Positions 17,870 through 27,392 of a stretch of DNA of 64,000 nt are shown piece by piece. Source of the DNA: RUG191 sp045642225 (lineage in GTDB: Bacteria > Bacillota > Clostridia > Lachnospirales > Lachnospiraceae); NCBI GenBank assembly GCA_045642225.1, contig JAZUIN010000036.1, positions 1 through 64,000 on the forward strand, written 5' to 3'. The notes beneath the pieces were generated by a model. The model was not told where the DNA came from, did not search any database, and saw only the letters and a list, made by a program, of their open reading frames with translations. A program made the translations under genes and the position numbers. Numbering within the stretch: the first letter of the stretch is position 1; every line of letters begins with the position of its first letter.

Positions 17870-19372
17870 CTAATATTCCTCTTCCGCTGCCCAACCTTTG
17901 GAATACTCTATAGCTCTATTCCAACCACGATATTTCTTTTCTCGTTCCTCTTCAGGCATAGTAGGCTGAAACACCTTATATTTGGCATTATTTTCTTCTA
18001 TTTCGTCGGTTCCTGTCCAGAAATCAACTGCAAGGCCAGCAAGATATGCTGCACCTAGCGCTGTTGCTTCTACATTTTCAGGTCTTATAACTTCATTATC
18101 TAGCATATCTGCTTGAAACTGCATTAGAAAATCATTATTTGTAACTCCGCCATCTACCACAAGTCTTTCCAACTCTAAACCAGCATCCGCTTTCATTGCA
18201 GTAATAACATCTCTAACTTGATATGCCATAGATTCAAGTGTTGCTCTAATGATGTGGTTCTTAGTAGTTCCTCTTGTAATTCCTACAATAGTTCCTCTAG
18301 CGTATTGATCCCAATGTGGCGCTCCTAACCCAGTAAATGCAGGAACTACATAGCAACCATTTGTATCTGATGCTTTTTCCGCCATATATTCCGAATCAAA
18401 GGAATCATCTATCAAGTGCATACTATCTCTAAGCCACTGTATTGCTGCTCCTGCTACAAATATCGATCCCTCAAGCGCATATGTAACCTTACCATCTATG
18501 CCCCAAGCAATAGTTGTAACTAGTCCATTTTTCGACATTACAGGCTTCTCTCCCGTATTCATCAAAAGGAAGCATCCTGTTCCGTAAGTATTTTTCACTT
18601 CGCCCTTTTTGTAACATCTTTGTCCGAACAACGCAGCTTGCTGGTCACCAATAGCGCTTGCAATTGGTATTTTAAATGTCATTCTCTCACCATCAAAATA
18701 ACCATAGATTTCACTTGATGATTTAACTTCTGGCATAATATTCATTGGGATATCTAGGATATTCATTATATCTTCATCCCACTGTAAAGTATTGATATTA
18801 AAAAGCATAGTTCGACTAGCATTAGAGTAGTCAGTAACATGAACCTTTCCACCTGTCGCCTTATAGATAATCCAAGTATCTACTGTACCAAACATAAGCT
18901 TATCTTGCTCTGCTAATTCTCTAGCACCCTCGACATTATCTAATATCCATTTGATTTTTGTGGCAGAAAAATATGCATCTAGGCGAAGACCTGTTTTCTC
19001 ACAAATCATATCTTCATAGCCTTGCTCTTTAAGCTCGTCTACCAAATCAGAAGTACGACGACATTGCCATACTATTGCTTTGTATATAGGCTCACCAGTC
19101 TCTTTATTCCACATTATTACAGTTTCACGTTGATTCGCCACTCCAATAGCCGCTATATCGCTGCTATGAACATTTGCTAATGTTGTAGCTTCTATCGATA
19201 CACCGTATAACGCAGACCAAATTTGATTAGCATCTTGCTCTACCCAGCCAGCTTTAGGAAAATATAAATTAATCTCTTTTTGCGCTTTAGCACAGATATT
19301 CCCATCATGATCAAATAATATTGCTCTTACACTAGTTGTTCCAGCGTCTAATACCATTATATATTTAGCCAT
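17870..19372 (-). CDS. glpK: Glycerol kinase
   Basis: A 500-residue FGGY-family kinase that phosphorylates glycerol to sn-glycerol 3-phosphate. The N-terminal phosphate-binding segment is VLDAGTTSVRAILFD, and the family signatures GSIFVAGAAIQWLRD and GLGAPHWDQYARG are present. GGAG lies 8 bases before the ATG at 19372; the longer frame to 19390 includes that site. No glpF or glpD is in the window. Together with gldA and the fused kinase the host would have two glycerol entry routes. It follows the threonine-branch genes but is separated from them by a terminator-like hairpin. Confidence 0.97.
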   Translation of the reverse strand: MAKYIMVLDAGTTSVRAILFDHDGNICAKAQKEINLYFPKAGWVEQDANQIWSALYGVSIEATTLANVHSSDIAAIGVANQRETVIMWNKETGEPIYKAIVWQCRRTSDLVDELKEQGYEDMICEKTGLRLDAYFSATKIKWILDNVEGARELAEQDKLMFGTVDTWIIYKATGGKVHVTDYSNASRTMLFNINTLQWDEDIMNILDIPMNIMPEVKSSSEIYGYFDGERMTFKIPIASAIGDQQAALFGQRCYKKGEVKNTYGTGCFLLMNTGEKPVMSKNGLVTTIAWGIDGKVTYALEGSIFVAGAAIQWLRDSMHLIDDSFDSEYMAEKASDTNGCYVVPAFTGLGAPHWDQYARGTIVGITRGTTKNHIIRATLESMAYQVRDVITAMKADAGLELERLVVDGGVTNNDFLMQFQADMLDNEVIRPENVEATALGAAYLAGLAVDFWTGTDEIEENNAKYKVFQPTMPEEEREKKYRGWNRAIEYSKGWAAEEEY

Positions 19373-19415
19373 ATTTTTTCTCCTAATCAACTAAAATCAA
19401 ATGCATTGTAACACA

Positions 19416-19449
19416 ACAAAATAGGAATGAAACTTATTCCATTCCTATT
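19416..19449 (-). terminator. Terminator-like hairpin after the threonine-branch genes
   Basis: AATAGGAATG and CATTCCTATT (19420-19429 and 19440-19449) form a perfect 10-bp stem with a 10-base loop, followed on the minus strand by TTGTTG, a weak U-tract. Confidence 0.6.
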
Positions 19450-19457
19450 CATAAAAA

Positions 19458-20660
19458 TTAAATCTCTAGTAATTTATCAATTAGCTTATAACCACTTAAC
19501 TCCATTATACCCGATTCTTTACCAGCATCCTCATTGTATACCTTAACATTTCCCATATCCTTAGTTGAATCGTACAACATATATGGTACAGCGTCGCCAG
19601 TATGCGTTCTAATCTTAATAGGAGTAGGATGATCTGGCATAATAAGAATTCTCATATCCTCACCAGCATCATTCAAGCCTTGTATAATAGGGCTTATGAT
19701 TTTGCTATCCAAGTTTTCAATAGCCTTCACCTTGCGTTCAACACTTCCTTGATGTCCCATCTCATCAGGCGCTTCTACATGAACATATACAAAGTCATAT
19801 CCATCCTTTGTTAATGCATCAACAGCAGCCTCTGCTTTTCCTTCATAATTAGTGTGAAGACCACCATTAGCTCCTTCTACAGTAATTACTTTCATACTAG
19901 AACCAACAGCAATTCCTTTAAGCAAATCAACCGCTGAAATCATTGCTCCTGACTTTCCAGTTTTCTCTTCAAATGAAGAAAGTGCTGGTTTTGTTCCTGC
20001 TCCCCAGAACCAAAGTGAGTTTGCTGGATTGAGACCTTGCTTTTTTCGTTCTACATTTATTGGATGATTAACAAGAATATCGTAGCTTTTCTTCATCATT
20101 TCGCGAAGAGTATCATCACTTGGAAGCTTATCTCCAATAACTTGTCCCAAAATATCATGCGGTTGTGTTAATGGCATAACTGTTCCCTTATCAATAATAA
20201 GAAGGTGACGATAACTTGTTCCTACATAAAATGTATAACCTGCCTTCTCTAGTTCCTTCTTACATGCATCAAGAAGTACCTTCGCATCTTCTGTTGAAAT
20301 CTCAGACGAACTATGATCTATAATCGTTCTATCTTCATAAGCATCTTCATCTTCTGAAAGAGTAACAATATTAGTACGAAGCGCTACATCTGTAGACTTC
20401 ATATCAACACCTATGCTAAGCGCTTCTAATGGCGAACGACCACTGTAATATTTCTTAGGATCATAACCAAGCACTGACAGATTTGCTGTATCAGAACCTG
20501 GCGACATTCCATCCGGTACAGTTTGCACCATTCCAACCTCAGAAACCTTTGCAAGCTCATCCATCATCGGAGTAGAAGCATAAGTCAACGGTGTCTTATT
20601 ATTTAATTGTTCTATTGGCCAATCAGCCATTCCATCACCTAGAATAACAACGTATTTCAT
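19458..20660 (-). CDS. Phosphoglycerate mutase-like protein, proposed homoserine kinase
   Basis: A 400-residue alkaline-phosphatase-superfamily protein of the archaeal-type cofactor-independent phosphoglycerate mutase group. It starts YVVILGDGMADWP (metal-binding Asp9), has the serine-bearing segment PGSDTANLSVLGYDP (54-68) and the C-terminal metal site PDHPTPIKIRTHTGDAVP. Bacterial homologues of this length are commonly found beside threonine genes and have been proposed to replace the usual homoserine kinase. Here it lies 15 bases after hom, which supports that reading over a glycolytic mutase. No ordinary thrB is in the window. GAGGACAG precedes the ATG. Confidence 0.85.
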   Translation of the reverse strand: MKYVVILGDGMADWPIEQLNNKTPLTYASTPMMDELAKVSEVGMVQTVPDGMSPGSDTANLSVLGYDPKKYYSGRSPLEALSIGVDMKSTDVALRTNIVTLSEDEDAYEDRTIIDHSSSEISTEDAKVLLDACKKELEKAGYTFYVGTSYRHLLIIDKGTVMPLTQPHDILGQVIGDKLPSDDTLREMMKKSYDILVNHPINVERKKQGLNPANSLWFWGAGTKPALSSFEEKTGKSGAMISAVDLLKGIAVGSSMKVITVEGANGGLHTNYEGKAEAAVDALTKDGYDFVYVHVEAPDEMGHQGSVERKVKAIENLDSKIISPIIQGLNDAGEDMRILIMPDHPTPIKIRTHTGDAVPYMLYDSTKDMGNVKVYNEDAGKESGIMELSGYKLIDKLLEI

Positions 20661-20675
20661 TTATCTGTCCTCTAT

Positions 20676-21869
20676 TTATCGTACTCTAATCATCTTAACA
20701 ACGTTTATTCCATCTACTTTGTCATTGAATTCCTTCTCAGACATTTCACCTGTAACAAATCCAACCTCAGAAGCAACAATATTATCAACAAACTCTACGT
20801 CAACAAACTTAGAGATAACATCTGCTTTATCTGCAGTTGTTCTTACAAAGAACTTACTTGTAACAACACTTGGATCTGCCAAAACCTTCTTCTCACTCTT
20901 CCATTCAAGTGGAATGTTCTTATCAACATTTTTAGCCATCTCTACAATATCACCAACCACTGCTGACGCTGTAGGTAAAGATCCAGCTCCTGCTCCATAG
21001 AACATTCCTGGTCCTAACATATTACCCTTAACAAAGATTGCATTAAACACATCATTTACTGAATATAATGGATGCTCTGGAGCTAGCATATATGGTGCAA
21101 CTCTAGCAACATAAGTATTATCAACTGCTGTAGATGTAGCAAGAAGCTTAATACTCTTATTCAACGCCTTTGCATATTTAATATCATTAGCATCAATATG
21201 TGAAATGCCTTCTGTCTCAATGTCTGTATATTCTACCTGTTGACCACAAACTAATGATGTAAGAATAGCAATTTTTCTTTGTGCATCATGACCTTCGATA
21301 TCAGCTGTTGGATCTTTCTCTGCATAACCAAGTTCTTGTGCTTCTTTAAGAACATCCTCAAATTCACTTCCTTCGTTTGTCATCTTAGTAAGAATAAAGT
21401 TAGTTGTACCATTTACAATTCCGCTTATTTCTTCGATAACATCTCCTGTCAAGCACTCCTGTAAAGGACGAATAATTGGAATACCGCCTCCTACAGATGC
21501 CTCAAACAAGAAATTAACATTATTATCTCTAGCAATCTTAATTAACTCTGCACCTTTATCTGCTACTAAAGCTTTGTTACTAGTTGTAACATGTTTCCCA
21601 TTTTCTAACATTGTCTTTACAAATGTAAATGCGGGCTCTACACCACCCATTGTTTCAACTACAATGCTAACTTCTGGATCATTTGCAATAGTCATATAAT
21701 CTCCAACCACCTTATTCTCATATGGTGTACCAGGAAATTCTCTTTTATCTAGTATGTATTTTACCTCTAGTGGTTCACCCACACGTTTTGCTATTACATC
21801 AGCATTCGTGTCAAGTACTGTATACACACCTGAACCTATTGTTCCAAATCCCATTATTGCTACTTTCAT
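20676..21869 (-). CDS. hom: Homoserine dehydrogenase
   Basis: A 397-residue NAD(P)-dependent enzyme that reduces aspartate semialdehyde to homoserine for threonine and methionine. The Rossmann motif is GFGTIGSGVYTVL (7-19), the catalytic region includes TSNKALVAD and the family signature EASVGGGIPII (about 122-132). The C-terminal region (about 315-397) resembles a partial ACT regulatory domain. AGGAG precedes the ATG by 10 bases. It sits between the ACT-domain gene and the proposed homoserine kinase in one operon. Confidence 0.96.
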   Translation of the reverse strand: MKVAIMGFGTIGSGVYTVLDTNADVIAKRVGEPLEVKYILDKREFPGTPYENKVVGDYMTIANDPEVSIVVETMGGVEPAFTFVKTMLENGKHVTTSNKALVADKGAELIKIARDNNVNFLFEASVGGGIPIIRPLQECLTGDVIEEISGIVNGTTNFILTKMTNEGSEFEDVLKEAQELGYAEKDPTADIEGHDAQRKIAILTSLVCGQQVEYTDIETEGISHIDANDIKYAKALNKSIKLLATSTAVDNTYVARVAPYMLAPEHPLYSVNDVFNAIFVKGNMLGPGMFYGAGAGSLPTASAVVGDIVEMAKNVDKNIPLEWKSEKKVLADPSVVTSKFFVRTTADKADVISKFVDVEFVDNIVASEVGFVTGEMSEKEFNDKVDGINVVKMIRVR

Positions 21870-21885
21870 TTTTCTCTACTCCTAT

Positions 21886-22320
21886 CTATAAAATTTTTAC
21901 ATAATGAATGCCTATAGCTGATTCTATCGAATCAACCATGGCAGATACATTCTTTGTCTCCGGCAACACATCTACCGAAAGTGTCAGTGTTGCAATTCCA
22001 TTAACTGGAACGCTTTGATGAATTGTCAAAATATTAGCGTGATATTCTGCTACAATCCTAAGCACCAACGACAACAGTCCTGGTTCATCATCTAATTGAA
22101 TCACCATTGTAATTGTCTTGCCCTTAGCATTTTCATGAAAAGGTGAAATATCATCTTTATACTTATAGAATGAACTTCTGCTGATTCCAATCTTCTCTGT
22201 AACCTCCTGCACCGAAGTACATTTACCAGATTCAAGAAGTCTTTTCGCTTCTACAACTTTAAGAAGCACCTCTGGAACTGCCTTTTCATTTAACACATAA
22301 TACTTTGTCTTCTCTTCCAT
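21886..22320 (-). CDS. ACT domain-containing regulatory protein
   Basis: A 144-residue protein with an N-terminal helix-turn-helix-like segment (VTEKIGISRSSFYKYKD, about 43-59) and a C-terminal ACT domain (about 68-144, TMVIQLDDEPGLLSLVLRIV). It matches the PheB/UPF0735 family. ACT domains bind amino acids, so it may sense a product of the aspartate or aromatic pathways. The gene is directly upstream of hom with a 16-base gap, pointing to the aspartate family. Its molecular role is not established. Confidence 0.86.
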   Translation of the reverse strand: MEEKTKYYVLNEKAVPEVLLKVVEAKRLLESGKCTSVQEVTEKIGISRSSFYKYKDDISPFHENAKGKTITMVIQLDDEPGLLSLVLRIVAEYHANILTIHQSVPVNGIATLTLSVDVLPETKNVSAMVDSIESAIGIHYVKIL

Positions 22321-22328
22321 ATTGCTCT

Positions 22329-23357
22329 CTAATCTTGATATACTTTATTCAAAAACTCTACTAAAAGTTTTTCATATTTTTCATAATCTGTATCAATAGA
22401 TGCGCCATGCCCTGCGCCTTCAAACTCATTATATTCACTATAACCGGTACAAGCTGCATGCATTTTTTTACTATTAACACAGTTAATCACATTATCATTT
22501 GAACCATGCATAAAACATATAGGTACTTTACTGTCGCCTATACAATCAACAGGGTTTACGTCCAAAAAATTATATCCATTTGTTATCTTAGAAAAAGCAC
22601 TAGCAATATCTAAAACTATCATTGGAATATATTTAACATAATTTTGCATGATAGTTTTAAGTGCACTAACCAAATTTGCATAACCACAATCAGACACAAC
22701 AAAATCTACGTCTGGCTTGTACTTTAAAGACATAATCGTAAGACTTGCACCTAACGATTCCCCCATCAATCCAAGCTTAATATCTTTTCCAAAGCGTTTC
22801 TTCGTGTCGTTAATTACACTTATTAAATCTCTCGATTCCTTCACTCCAAAATAGACTATACTTTTGGCATTGCACCCATGACCTCTATTATCATACATAA
22901 TGCAATTATATCCGTATCTTCGAAAGATAGATGCATACTTAAGCATGCCATATCTATTATAAGTATACCCATGGCTTATAATTACAAATTTTTCGCCATT
23001 ACAGTTGTAAATCCCTTTATCTTCATATTCTTTCGCTACATTAGGGCCTTCCGATGTATATTCAAATGGCTTAGTATAATCATATTCAGAAACAACCCCA
23101 CCATACTTCTCTATGTTGCTGTACGCTGGAAGGAATGATGTAGATAATTCATATCCGTCAAAAGATTTTATAGTATACACCGATGTTGGTGTCATATCTT
23201 TTCCTTGCATAAAAGGTTTTTCCATCTCATTTTTCCAACCATCAGCATAGCTTATTTTACCTGGATGTGTAGGAACCATTGATAGGAAAAACAAAAAAAT
23301 CAGCAATACCAAAAGTAATACACCTATAATAATCAGTGCAATCACTAGTCCGTTCAT
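22329..23357 (-). CDS. Membrane-anchored alpha/beta hydrolase
   Basis: A 342-residue protein with an N-terminal membrane helix (residues 4-27) and an alpha/beta hydrolase fold. The nucleophile elbow is GESLGA (MGESLGASLT, about 199-208), the acid is likely Asp in HGSNDNVIN, and the catalytic His is in GAGHGASID. HGYTYNRYGM forms the oxyanion region. It resembles YqkD/FrsA-like clostridial hydrolases of unknown substrate. AGGAG precedes the ATG. It ends 8 bases before the ACT gene, so it may be cotranscribed with hom. Confidence 0.85.
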   Translation of the reverse strand: MNGLVIALIIIGVLLLVLLIFLFFLSMVPTHPGKISYADGWKNEMEKPFMQGKDMTPTSVYTIKSFDGYELSTSFLPAYSNIEKYGGVVSEYDYTKPFEYTSEGPNVAKEYEDKGIYNCNGEKFVIISHGYTYNRYGMLKYASIFRRYGYNCIMYDNRGHGCNAKSIVYFGVKESRDLISVINDTKKRFGKDIKLGLMGESLGASLTIMSLKYKPDVDFVVSDCGYANLVSALKTIMQNYVKYIPMIVLDIASAFSKITNGYNFLDVNPVDCIGDSKVPICFMHGSNDNVINCVNSKKMHAACTGYSEYNEFEGAGHGASIDTDYEKYEKLLVEFLNKVYQD

Positions 23358-23387
23358 ATATCATTTCTCCTAGTTAGACATTACAAA

Positions 23388-23792
23388 CTACTTTTCATTA
23401 TCATTATTATCTTCTAACATAATGCCTTCTCCACTTGGTGTACCAGCGGAGATTATGTCATCAATTCTTTTATTCAAAAGGCCAACTTCTTGATCGAGAC
23501 GTTTACATTTTCTAGTAAGATTAGATATTACAACTGTCTGTGTAAATATAATCATAAGCGTAAAAATAAATCCCACAAAGAAGAGCATATTAATTGGCAA
23601 TTCTATACCTAGTAAATGTGATAACGATTCCAACCAACCTTTATTAACTGTGAAAACAATCAAAAGCAAGCCAACAAAAAACCATACTAGTGAATATTTT
23701 ATTTCCAAACGTCTTTGTCTTATAAGTCTGCCGATATATAGCATCGCCAAAACATCTAACACAATAACTACAACCTGAATTGTAACACTCAT
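23388..23792 (-). CDS. DUF2304 membrane protein
   Basis: A 134-residue protein with three membrane helices (about 5-23, 33-50 and 67-92) and the segment RRLEIKYSLVWFFVGLLL typical of DUF2304. These proteins regularly accompany DPM1-like glycosyltransferases, as here, where the transferase gene ends 12 bases upstream. A helper role in moving or assembling lipid-linked sugars is inferred from that pairing. The C-terminal tail (about 95-134) is hydrophilic. Confidence 0.85.
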   Translation of the reverse strand: MSVTIQVVVIVLDVLAMLYIGRLIRQRRLEIKYSLVWFFVGLLLIVFTVNKGWLESLSHLLGIELPINMLFFVGFIFTLMIIFTQTVVISNLTRKCKRLDQEVGLLNKRIDDIISAGTPSGEGIMLEDNNDNEK

Positions 23793-23804
23793 CTTTTCTT
23801 ACCT

Positions 23805-24497
23805 CTATGCAGAAAGTGCTGCCATAAAACAGGCAATACTTACTTTAATCATATAATATACTGAACGTTTTGGTGAAATTGATGAAACACCACCTTGACG
23901 CTCCTTCATTACAACAGGAATTTCTTCCACCTTCCATCCTCTTTTTAAAACTGCTACCGCTGTCTCTGGTTCTGGATAATCCTTAGGATATTCTCTCGCA
24001 AAATAATTTATAACTTGAGGACCAACGATACGCATACCGGATGTAGGATCTGTAACTCTTTTACCTGTTAAAATCTTGATTAATCCTGTAAAATACTTTA
24101 TTCCAAACCTTCTCAAGGACGAAGATTGAAATCCTTGTTTCTCAATATATCTCGAGCCAATAAGCATCTCTAAATCATGTTCTTTGATGTACTTTGCCAT
24201 ATGTTCTAAAAATGCCGCATCATGCTGGCCATCTCCATCAACTTGAATAGCATATTTATAACCATATCTTTGCGCGTACATGTATCCTGTTTGAACTGCT
24301 GCTCCAATTCCTCCATTGATTGGAAGTGATACTACATTAAAATTATTCTCTTTGCATATTTCTAATGTATTATCAAACGAGCAATCATTTATCACTACAT
24401 AATCAAAGCTAGGCGCATTTTCAATAATATCATTAACTGTATTCACAATGCTTTCTGCTTCATTAAATGCAGGAATAATAACTAAATTTTCTTTCAT
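23805..24497 (-). CDS. Family 2 glycosyltransferase, DPM1-like
   Basis: A 230-residue GT-A fold transferase. The N-terminus VIIPAFNEAESI, the nucleotide-binding VINDCSFDNT and the metal-binding QVDGDGQHDA (about 86-95) are the standard family 2 motifs. With no membrane helices except a weak C-terminal one it resembles dolichyl/polyprenyl-phosphate mannose synthases. The partner DUF2304 protein is downstream and another polyprenyl transferase is upstream, so it probably charges a lipid carrier with sugar for surface polysaccharide. Confidence 0.92.
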   Translation of the reverse strand: MKENLVIIPAFNEAESIVNTVNDIIENAPSFDYVVINDCSFDNTLEICKENNFNVVSLPINGGIGAAVQTGYMYAQRYGYKYAIQVDGDGQHDAAFLEHMAKYIKEHDLEMLIGSRYIEKQGFQSSSLRRFGIKYFTGLIKILTGKRVTDPTSGMRIVGPQVINYFAREYPKDYPEPETAVAVLKRGWKVEEIPVVMKERQGGVSSISPKRSVYYMIKVSIACFMAALSA

Positions 24498-24501
24498 AAA
24501 A

Positions 24502-25443
24502 TTATCTTCCCATTAGATTCTTAAATCTTTCTGCAACTCCAACTAAATTCATTTCGAAATCTTGTCTATTCTTCCAAGTAATTGTGTGTAAAATCATTCC
24601 TGCGAAGAAGGACAATATACCAACAACACAAGAGAAACCACAAACAATAAGCGTTGGGAAACGCTCAACAAGTCCTGTTTTTGCAAAATCTACAAGCACC
24701 GGAATCATGAATCCCACTCCTAATGCTACAAACAAAAATGCAATTAATCCAAAGAAAAACATTGGCTTATATGTTCTAAGAAGCTTTATTATTGTAAATA
24801 TAACTTTGAATCCATCAGAATATGTATTCAACTTAGACTCACTGCCCTCCGGTCTATCTCTGTACTCGATAACTACATTCTCAAGGAACATATTTTTATC
24901 TACTGCATGAATAGACATCTCTGTTTCAATTTCAAATCCTTGCGACAATACTGGAAATGATTTAACAAATTGATAAGAAAATGCTCTATAACCAGTCATA
25001 ATATCTTTAATATTAGATTTAAACAAAGTATTAATTGACCATCTTACAATTGAATTACCAAAATTATGGAAAGGTCGTTTGTTTTCTTCGAAATACGTAC
25101 TTGATAGTCTGTCTCCTACAACCATATCAACATTTCTCTCTAATACAGCATCTGCCATCTCTCTAGCATTGTCTGCAGGATATGTGTCGTCACCATCAGT
25201 CATAATATAGCATTCAGCATCAATGTCACGAAACATTCTTCTAATAACATTTCCCTTACCTTGCTGATACTCCTTGCGAACTACAGCGCCTGCTTTAGCT
25301 GCAATTTCTGATGTATTATCACTTGAGTTGTTATCATATACATATATTGTAGCCTCTGGTAAAACCTTTTTAAAATCTGTAACAACCTTTTCAATTGTTT
25401 GAGCTTCGTTATAGCAAGGTATTAGTACAGCTATTTTATCCAT
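24502..25443 (-). CDS. Family 2 glycosyltransferase with membrane anchor
   Basis: A 313-residue transferase: GT-A domain (1-220) with VLIPCYNEAQTIEKV, VYDNNSSDNT and MTDGDDTYPAD, then two membrane helices (about 224-247 and 262-288). The layout is that of GtrB-like polyprenyl-phosphate sugar transferases. AGGAGG lies 10 bases before the ATG at 25443; the longer frame to 25479 lacks a site. It is the first gene of this minus-strand run and is followed after 4 bases by the second transferase. The sugar is unknown. Confidence 0.92.
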   Translation of the reverse strand: MDKIAVLIPCYNEAQTIEKVVTDFKKVLPEATIYVYDNNSSDNTSEIAAKAGAVVRKEYQQGKGNVIRRMFRDIDAECYIMTDGDDTYPADNAREMADAVLERNVDMVVGDRLSSTYFEENKRPFHNFGNSIVRWSINTLFKSNIKDIMTGYRAFSYQFVKSFPVLSQGFEIETEMSIHAVDKNMFLENVVIEYRDRPEGSESKLNTYSDGFKVIFTIIKLLRTYKPMFFFGLIAFLFVALGVGFMIPVLVDFAKTGLVERFPTLIVCGFSCVVGILSFFAGMILHTITWKNRQDFEMNLVGVAERFKNLMGR

Positions 25444-25557
25444 TATTGTAATTCCTCCTAATAACCAAATGTAACACACATTATATCACAATAAATTATA
25501 CCAAATCATACTAAACAAATAAACAATAATATTTAAGTTAAAACATCAATAATTAAA

Positions 25558-25602
25558 ATTTAAAAAAGCATCCTAACTTTCTATGTTTAGATGCCTTTTT
25601 TT
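25558..25602 (-). terminator. Terminator after the rfbC operon
   Basis: Arms 25562-25577 and 25585-25601 form an A/T-flanked hairpin around GCATC/GATGC, followed on the minus strand by TTTTTT. It ends the polysaccharide transcript that begins near 31860. Confidence 0.8.
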
Positions 25603-25613
25603 GTACATATTAA

Positions 25614-26198
25614 TTAAATTTGAATACCCTTGCTCTTACAGTATTCTTTATAGCTCGAATTCACTTTATCTTTGTCCGATAGAATCACATCATCAGCAGT
25701 CAAATCTTCTGTAAATGGCCACTCAACTCCTATATCAGGGTCATTCCACATCAAACCACCTTCGTCATTAGGATGATAAAAATCTGTCACCTTATAGCAA
25801 AATTCTGCATAATCTGATAACACTAAGAAACCGTGTGCAAATCCCTTAGGAACAAAGAACTGCTTCTTATTATCTTCTGTTAAAGTTATACCATAATATT
25901 TTCCATGTGTTGGTGAGCCTTCTCTTAAGTCTACTGCAACATCATACACAGCACCCTTTATAACTCTTACAAGCTTATCCTGTGGATGATTCAATTGAAA
26001 ATGCAAACCTCTCAATACGCCTTTTTTAGAAGCGGATTGATTGTCTTGAACAAATTTATGGTCAATTCCCTCAGCTGCGAAATCATTATAATTATATGTT
26101 TCCATAAAATATCCACGCTCATCACCAAAAGCTGTAGGTGTTATTACGTGCAAACCTTCAATACCGTTTACATTATGTTCTACTGTTATTTTTCCCAT
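25614..26198 (-). CDS. rfbC: dTDP-4-dehydrorhamnose 3,5-epimerase
   Basis: A 194-residue cupin-fold epimerase in dTDP-L-rhamnose synthesis. The catalytic His is in VLRGLHFQLNHPQ (about 61-73), with the RmlC hallmarks FVQDNQSASKKGVLRG and FVPKGFAHGFLVLSD. It follows rfbA after 10 bases. rfbB and rfbD, needed to complete rhamnose synthesis, are not in the window, so they are elsewhere or another deoxy sugar is made. AGGAG precedes the ATG. Confidence 0.95.
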   Translation of the reverse strand: MGKITVEHNVNGIEGLHVITPTAFGDERGYFMETYNYNDFAAEGIDHKFVQDNQSASKKGVLRGLHFQLNHPQDKLVRVIKGAVYDVAVDLREGSPTHGKYYGITLTEDNKKQFFVPKGFAHGFLVLSDYAEFCYKVTDFYHPNDEGGLMWNDPDIGVEWPFTEDLTADDVILSDKDKVNSSYKEYCKSKGIQI

Positions 26199-26208
26199 TT
26201 TCTACTCC

Positions 26209-27087
26209 TTATAATCCTTCTGCTACATCTATTAAATATTTACCATAATCTGTTTTCATTAAAGGCTCAGCTAGTTTTCTTAGTTGATCCGCATCAATAA
26301 AACCTCTCTTATATGCTATTTCTTCAATACATGAAACATATAACCCTTGTCTCTTCTGGAATGTTTCAACGAAATTTGCTGCTTGAAGAAGCATATCGTG
26401 ATTACCTGTATCTAACCAAGCAAATCCTCTTCCTAATGTCTCAACATGAAGATTTCCTCTATTTAAATATTCATTATTTACTGAAGTAATTTCTAATTCA
26501 CCTCTAGCTGAAGGTTTAATATTCTTTGCTATTTCAACAACTGAATTATCATAGAAATATAATCCAGGAACAGCATAATTAGACTTAGGTTTTTCAGGCT
26601 TTTCTTCAATTGACGTTGCTATACCATTTTCATCAAATGCAACTACACCATATTCTCTTGGGTCTCTTACATAATAGCCAAAAATAGTTGCTCCAGCTTC
26701 ATTCTCAGTTCTCTCAGCAGTCTCTCTTAAAACCTTTGAAAAACTTTGTCCATAGAAAATGTTATCACCTAATACTAATGCAACTGCATCATCCCCAATA
26801 AACTTCTCTCCTATAAGAAATGCCTCTGCAAGGCCATTAGGAGCTTCTTGAATTGCATATTGGATATCCATTCCTAATTGACTTCCATCTCCAAGTAGTT
26901 CCTCGAATACTGGCAAATCTCTTGGTGTTGATATAATAAGCACTTCTCTTATTCCACTCAACATCAATGTAGAAAGTGGATAATAAATCATAGGCTTATC
27001 ATAAATTGGCATAATCTGCTTTGAAATTGCCTTTGTCAACGGGTAAAGTCTTGTACCCGAACCACCTGCTAAAATAATTCCCTTCAT
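26209..27087 (-). CDS. rfbA: Glucose-1-phosphate thymidylyltransferase
   Basis: A 292-residue nucleotidyltransferase that makes dTDP-glucose. The nucleotide-binding signature LAGGSGTRLYPLT is at residues 6-18, with KPMIYYPLSTLM, GDNIFYG (the metal-binding Asp) and the C-terminal RmlA segment GFAWLDTGNHD. Length is that of the long RmlA form. GGAGGG precedes the ATG. It is the entry step for the rfbC product and lies directly upstream of it. Confidence 0.97.
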   Translation of the reverse strand: MKGIILAGGSGTRLYPLTKAISKQIMPIYDKPMIYYPLSTLMLSGIREVLIISTPRDLPVFEELLGDGSQLGMDIQYAIQEAPNGLAEAFLIGEKFIGDDAVALVLGDNIFYGQSFSKVLRETAERTENEAGATIFGYYVRDPREYGVVAFDENGIATSIEEKPEKPKSNYAVPGLYFYDNSVVEIAKNIKPSARGELEITSVNNEYLNRGNLHVETLGRGFAWLDTGNHDMLLQAANFVETFQKRQGLYVSCIEEIAYKRGFIDADQLRKLAEPLMKTDYGKYLIDVAEGL

Positions 27088-27108
27088 TAATCATCCCTCC
27101 TGAAAAAT

Positions 27109-27339
27109 CTATTCATCAAATTCCATAACAACATAGAATCCTTTTGAATTCTCTTTAATATCTACCACCTTACCTTCTGTAGATTTTAACCTTTCTGTAA
27201 TTTTATAATTACCTGACATCGCATAAGCTTTTCCCAATGTATAATAATATGAATTAGGCAGTTTGCTTTCTTCTACTGGAAGAATTTGTCCAATTTCTAC
27301 CAGCCCATTTCTTTCCATCTTAAATTCCATCTGTCTCAT
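27109..27339 (-). CDS. Small hypothetical protein upstream of rfbA
   Basis: A 76-residue or shorter protein, mostly soluble, with the segments LPNSYYYTLGKAYAMSGNY and KGFYVVMEFDE at the end. I recognise no family. It lies 21 bases before rfbA on the same strand and ends at GAATAG, so it probably shares the transcript. The start is uncertain: ATGs occur at 27339, 27330 and 27318, none with a strong ribosome site. Its fold may be a small beta barrel judged from alternating hydrophobics; that is weak. Confidence 0.55.
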   Translation of the reverse strand: MRQMEFKMERNGLVEIGQILPVEESKLPNSYYYTLGKAYAMSGNYKITERLKSTEGKVVDIKENSKGFYVVMEFDE

Positions 27340-27392
27340 AACATTTTACACTATTATTCTATAAATACAAATAATAATTGCCTTTCTTCATC

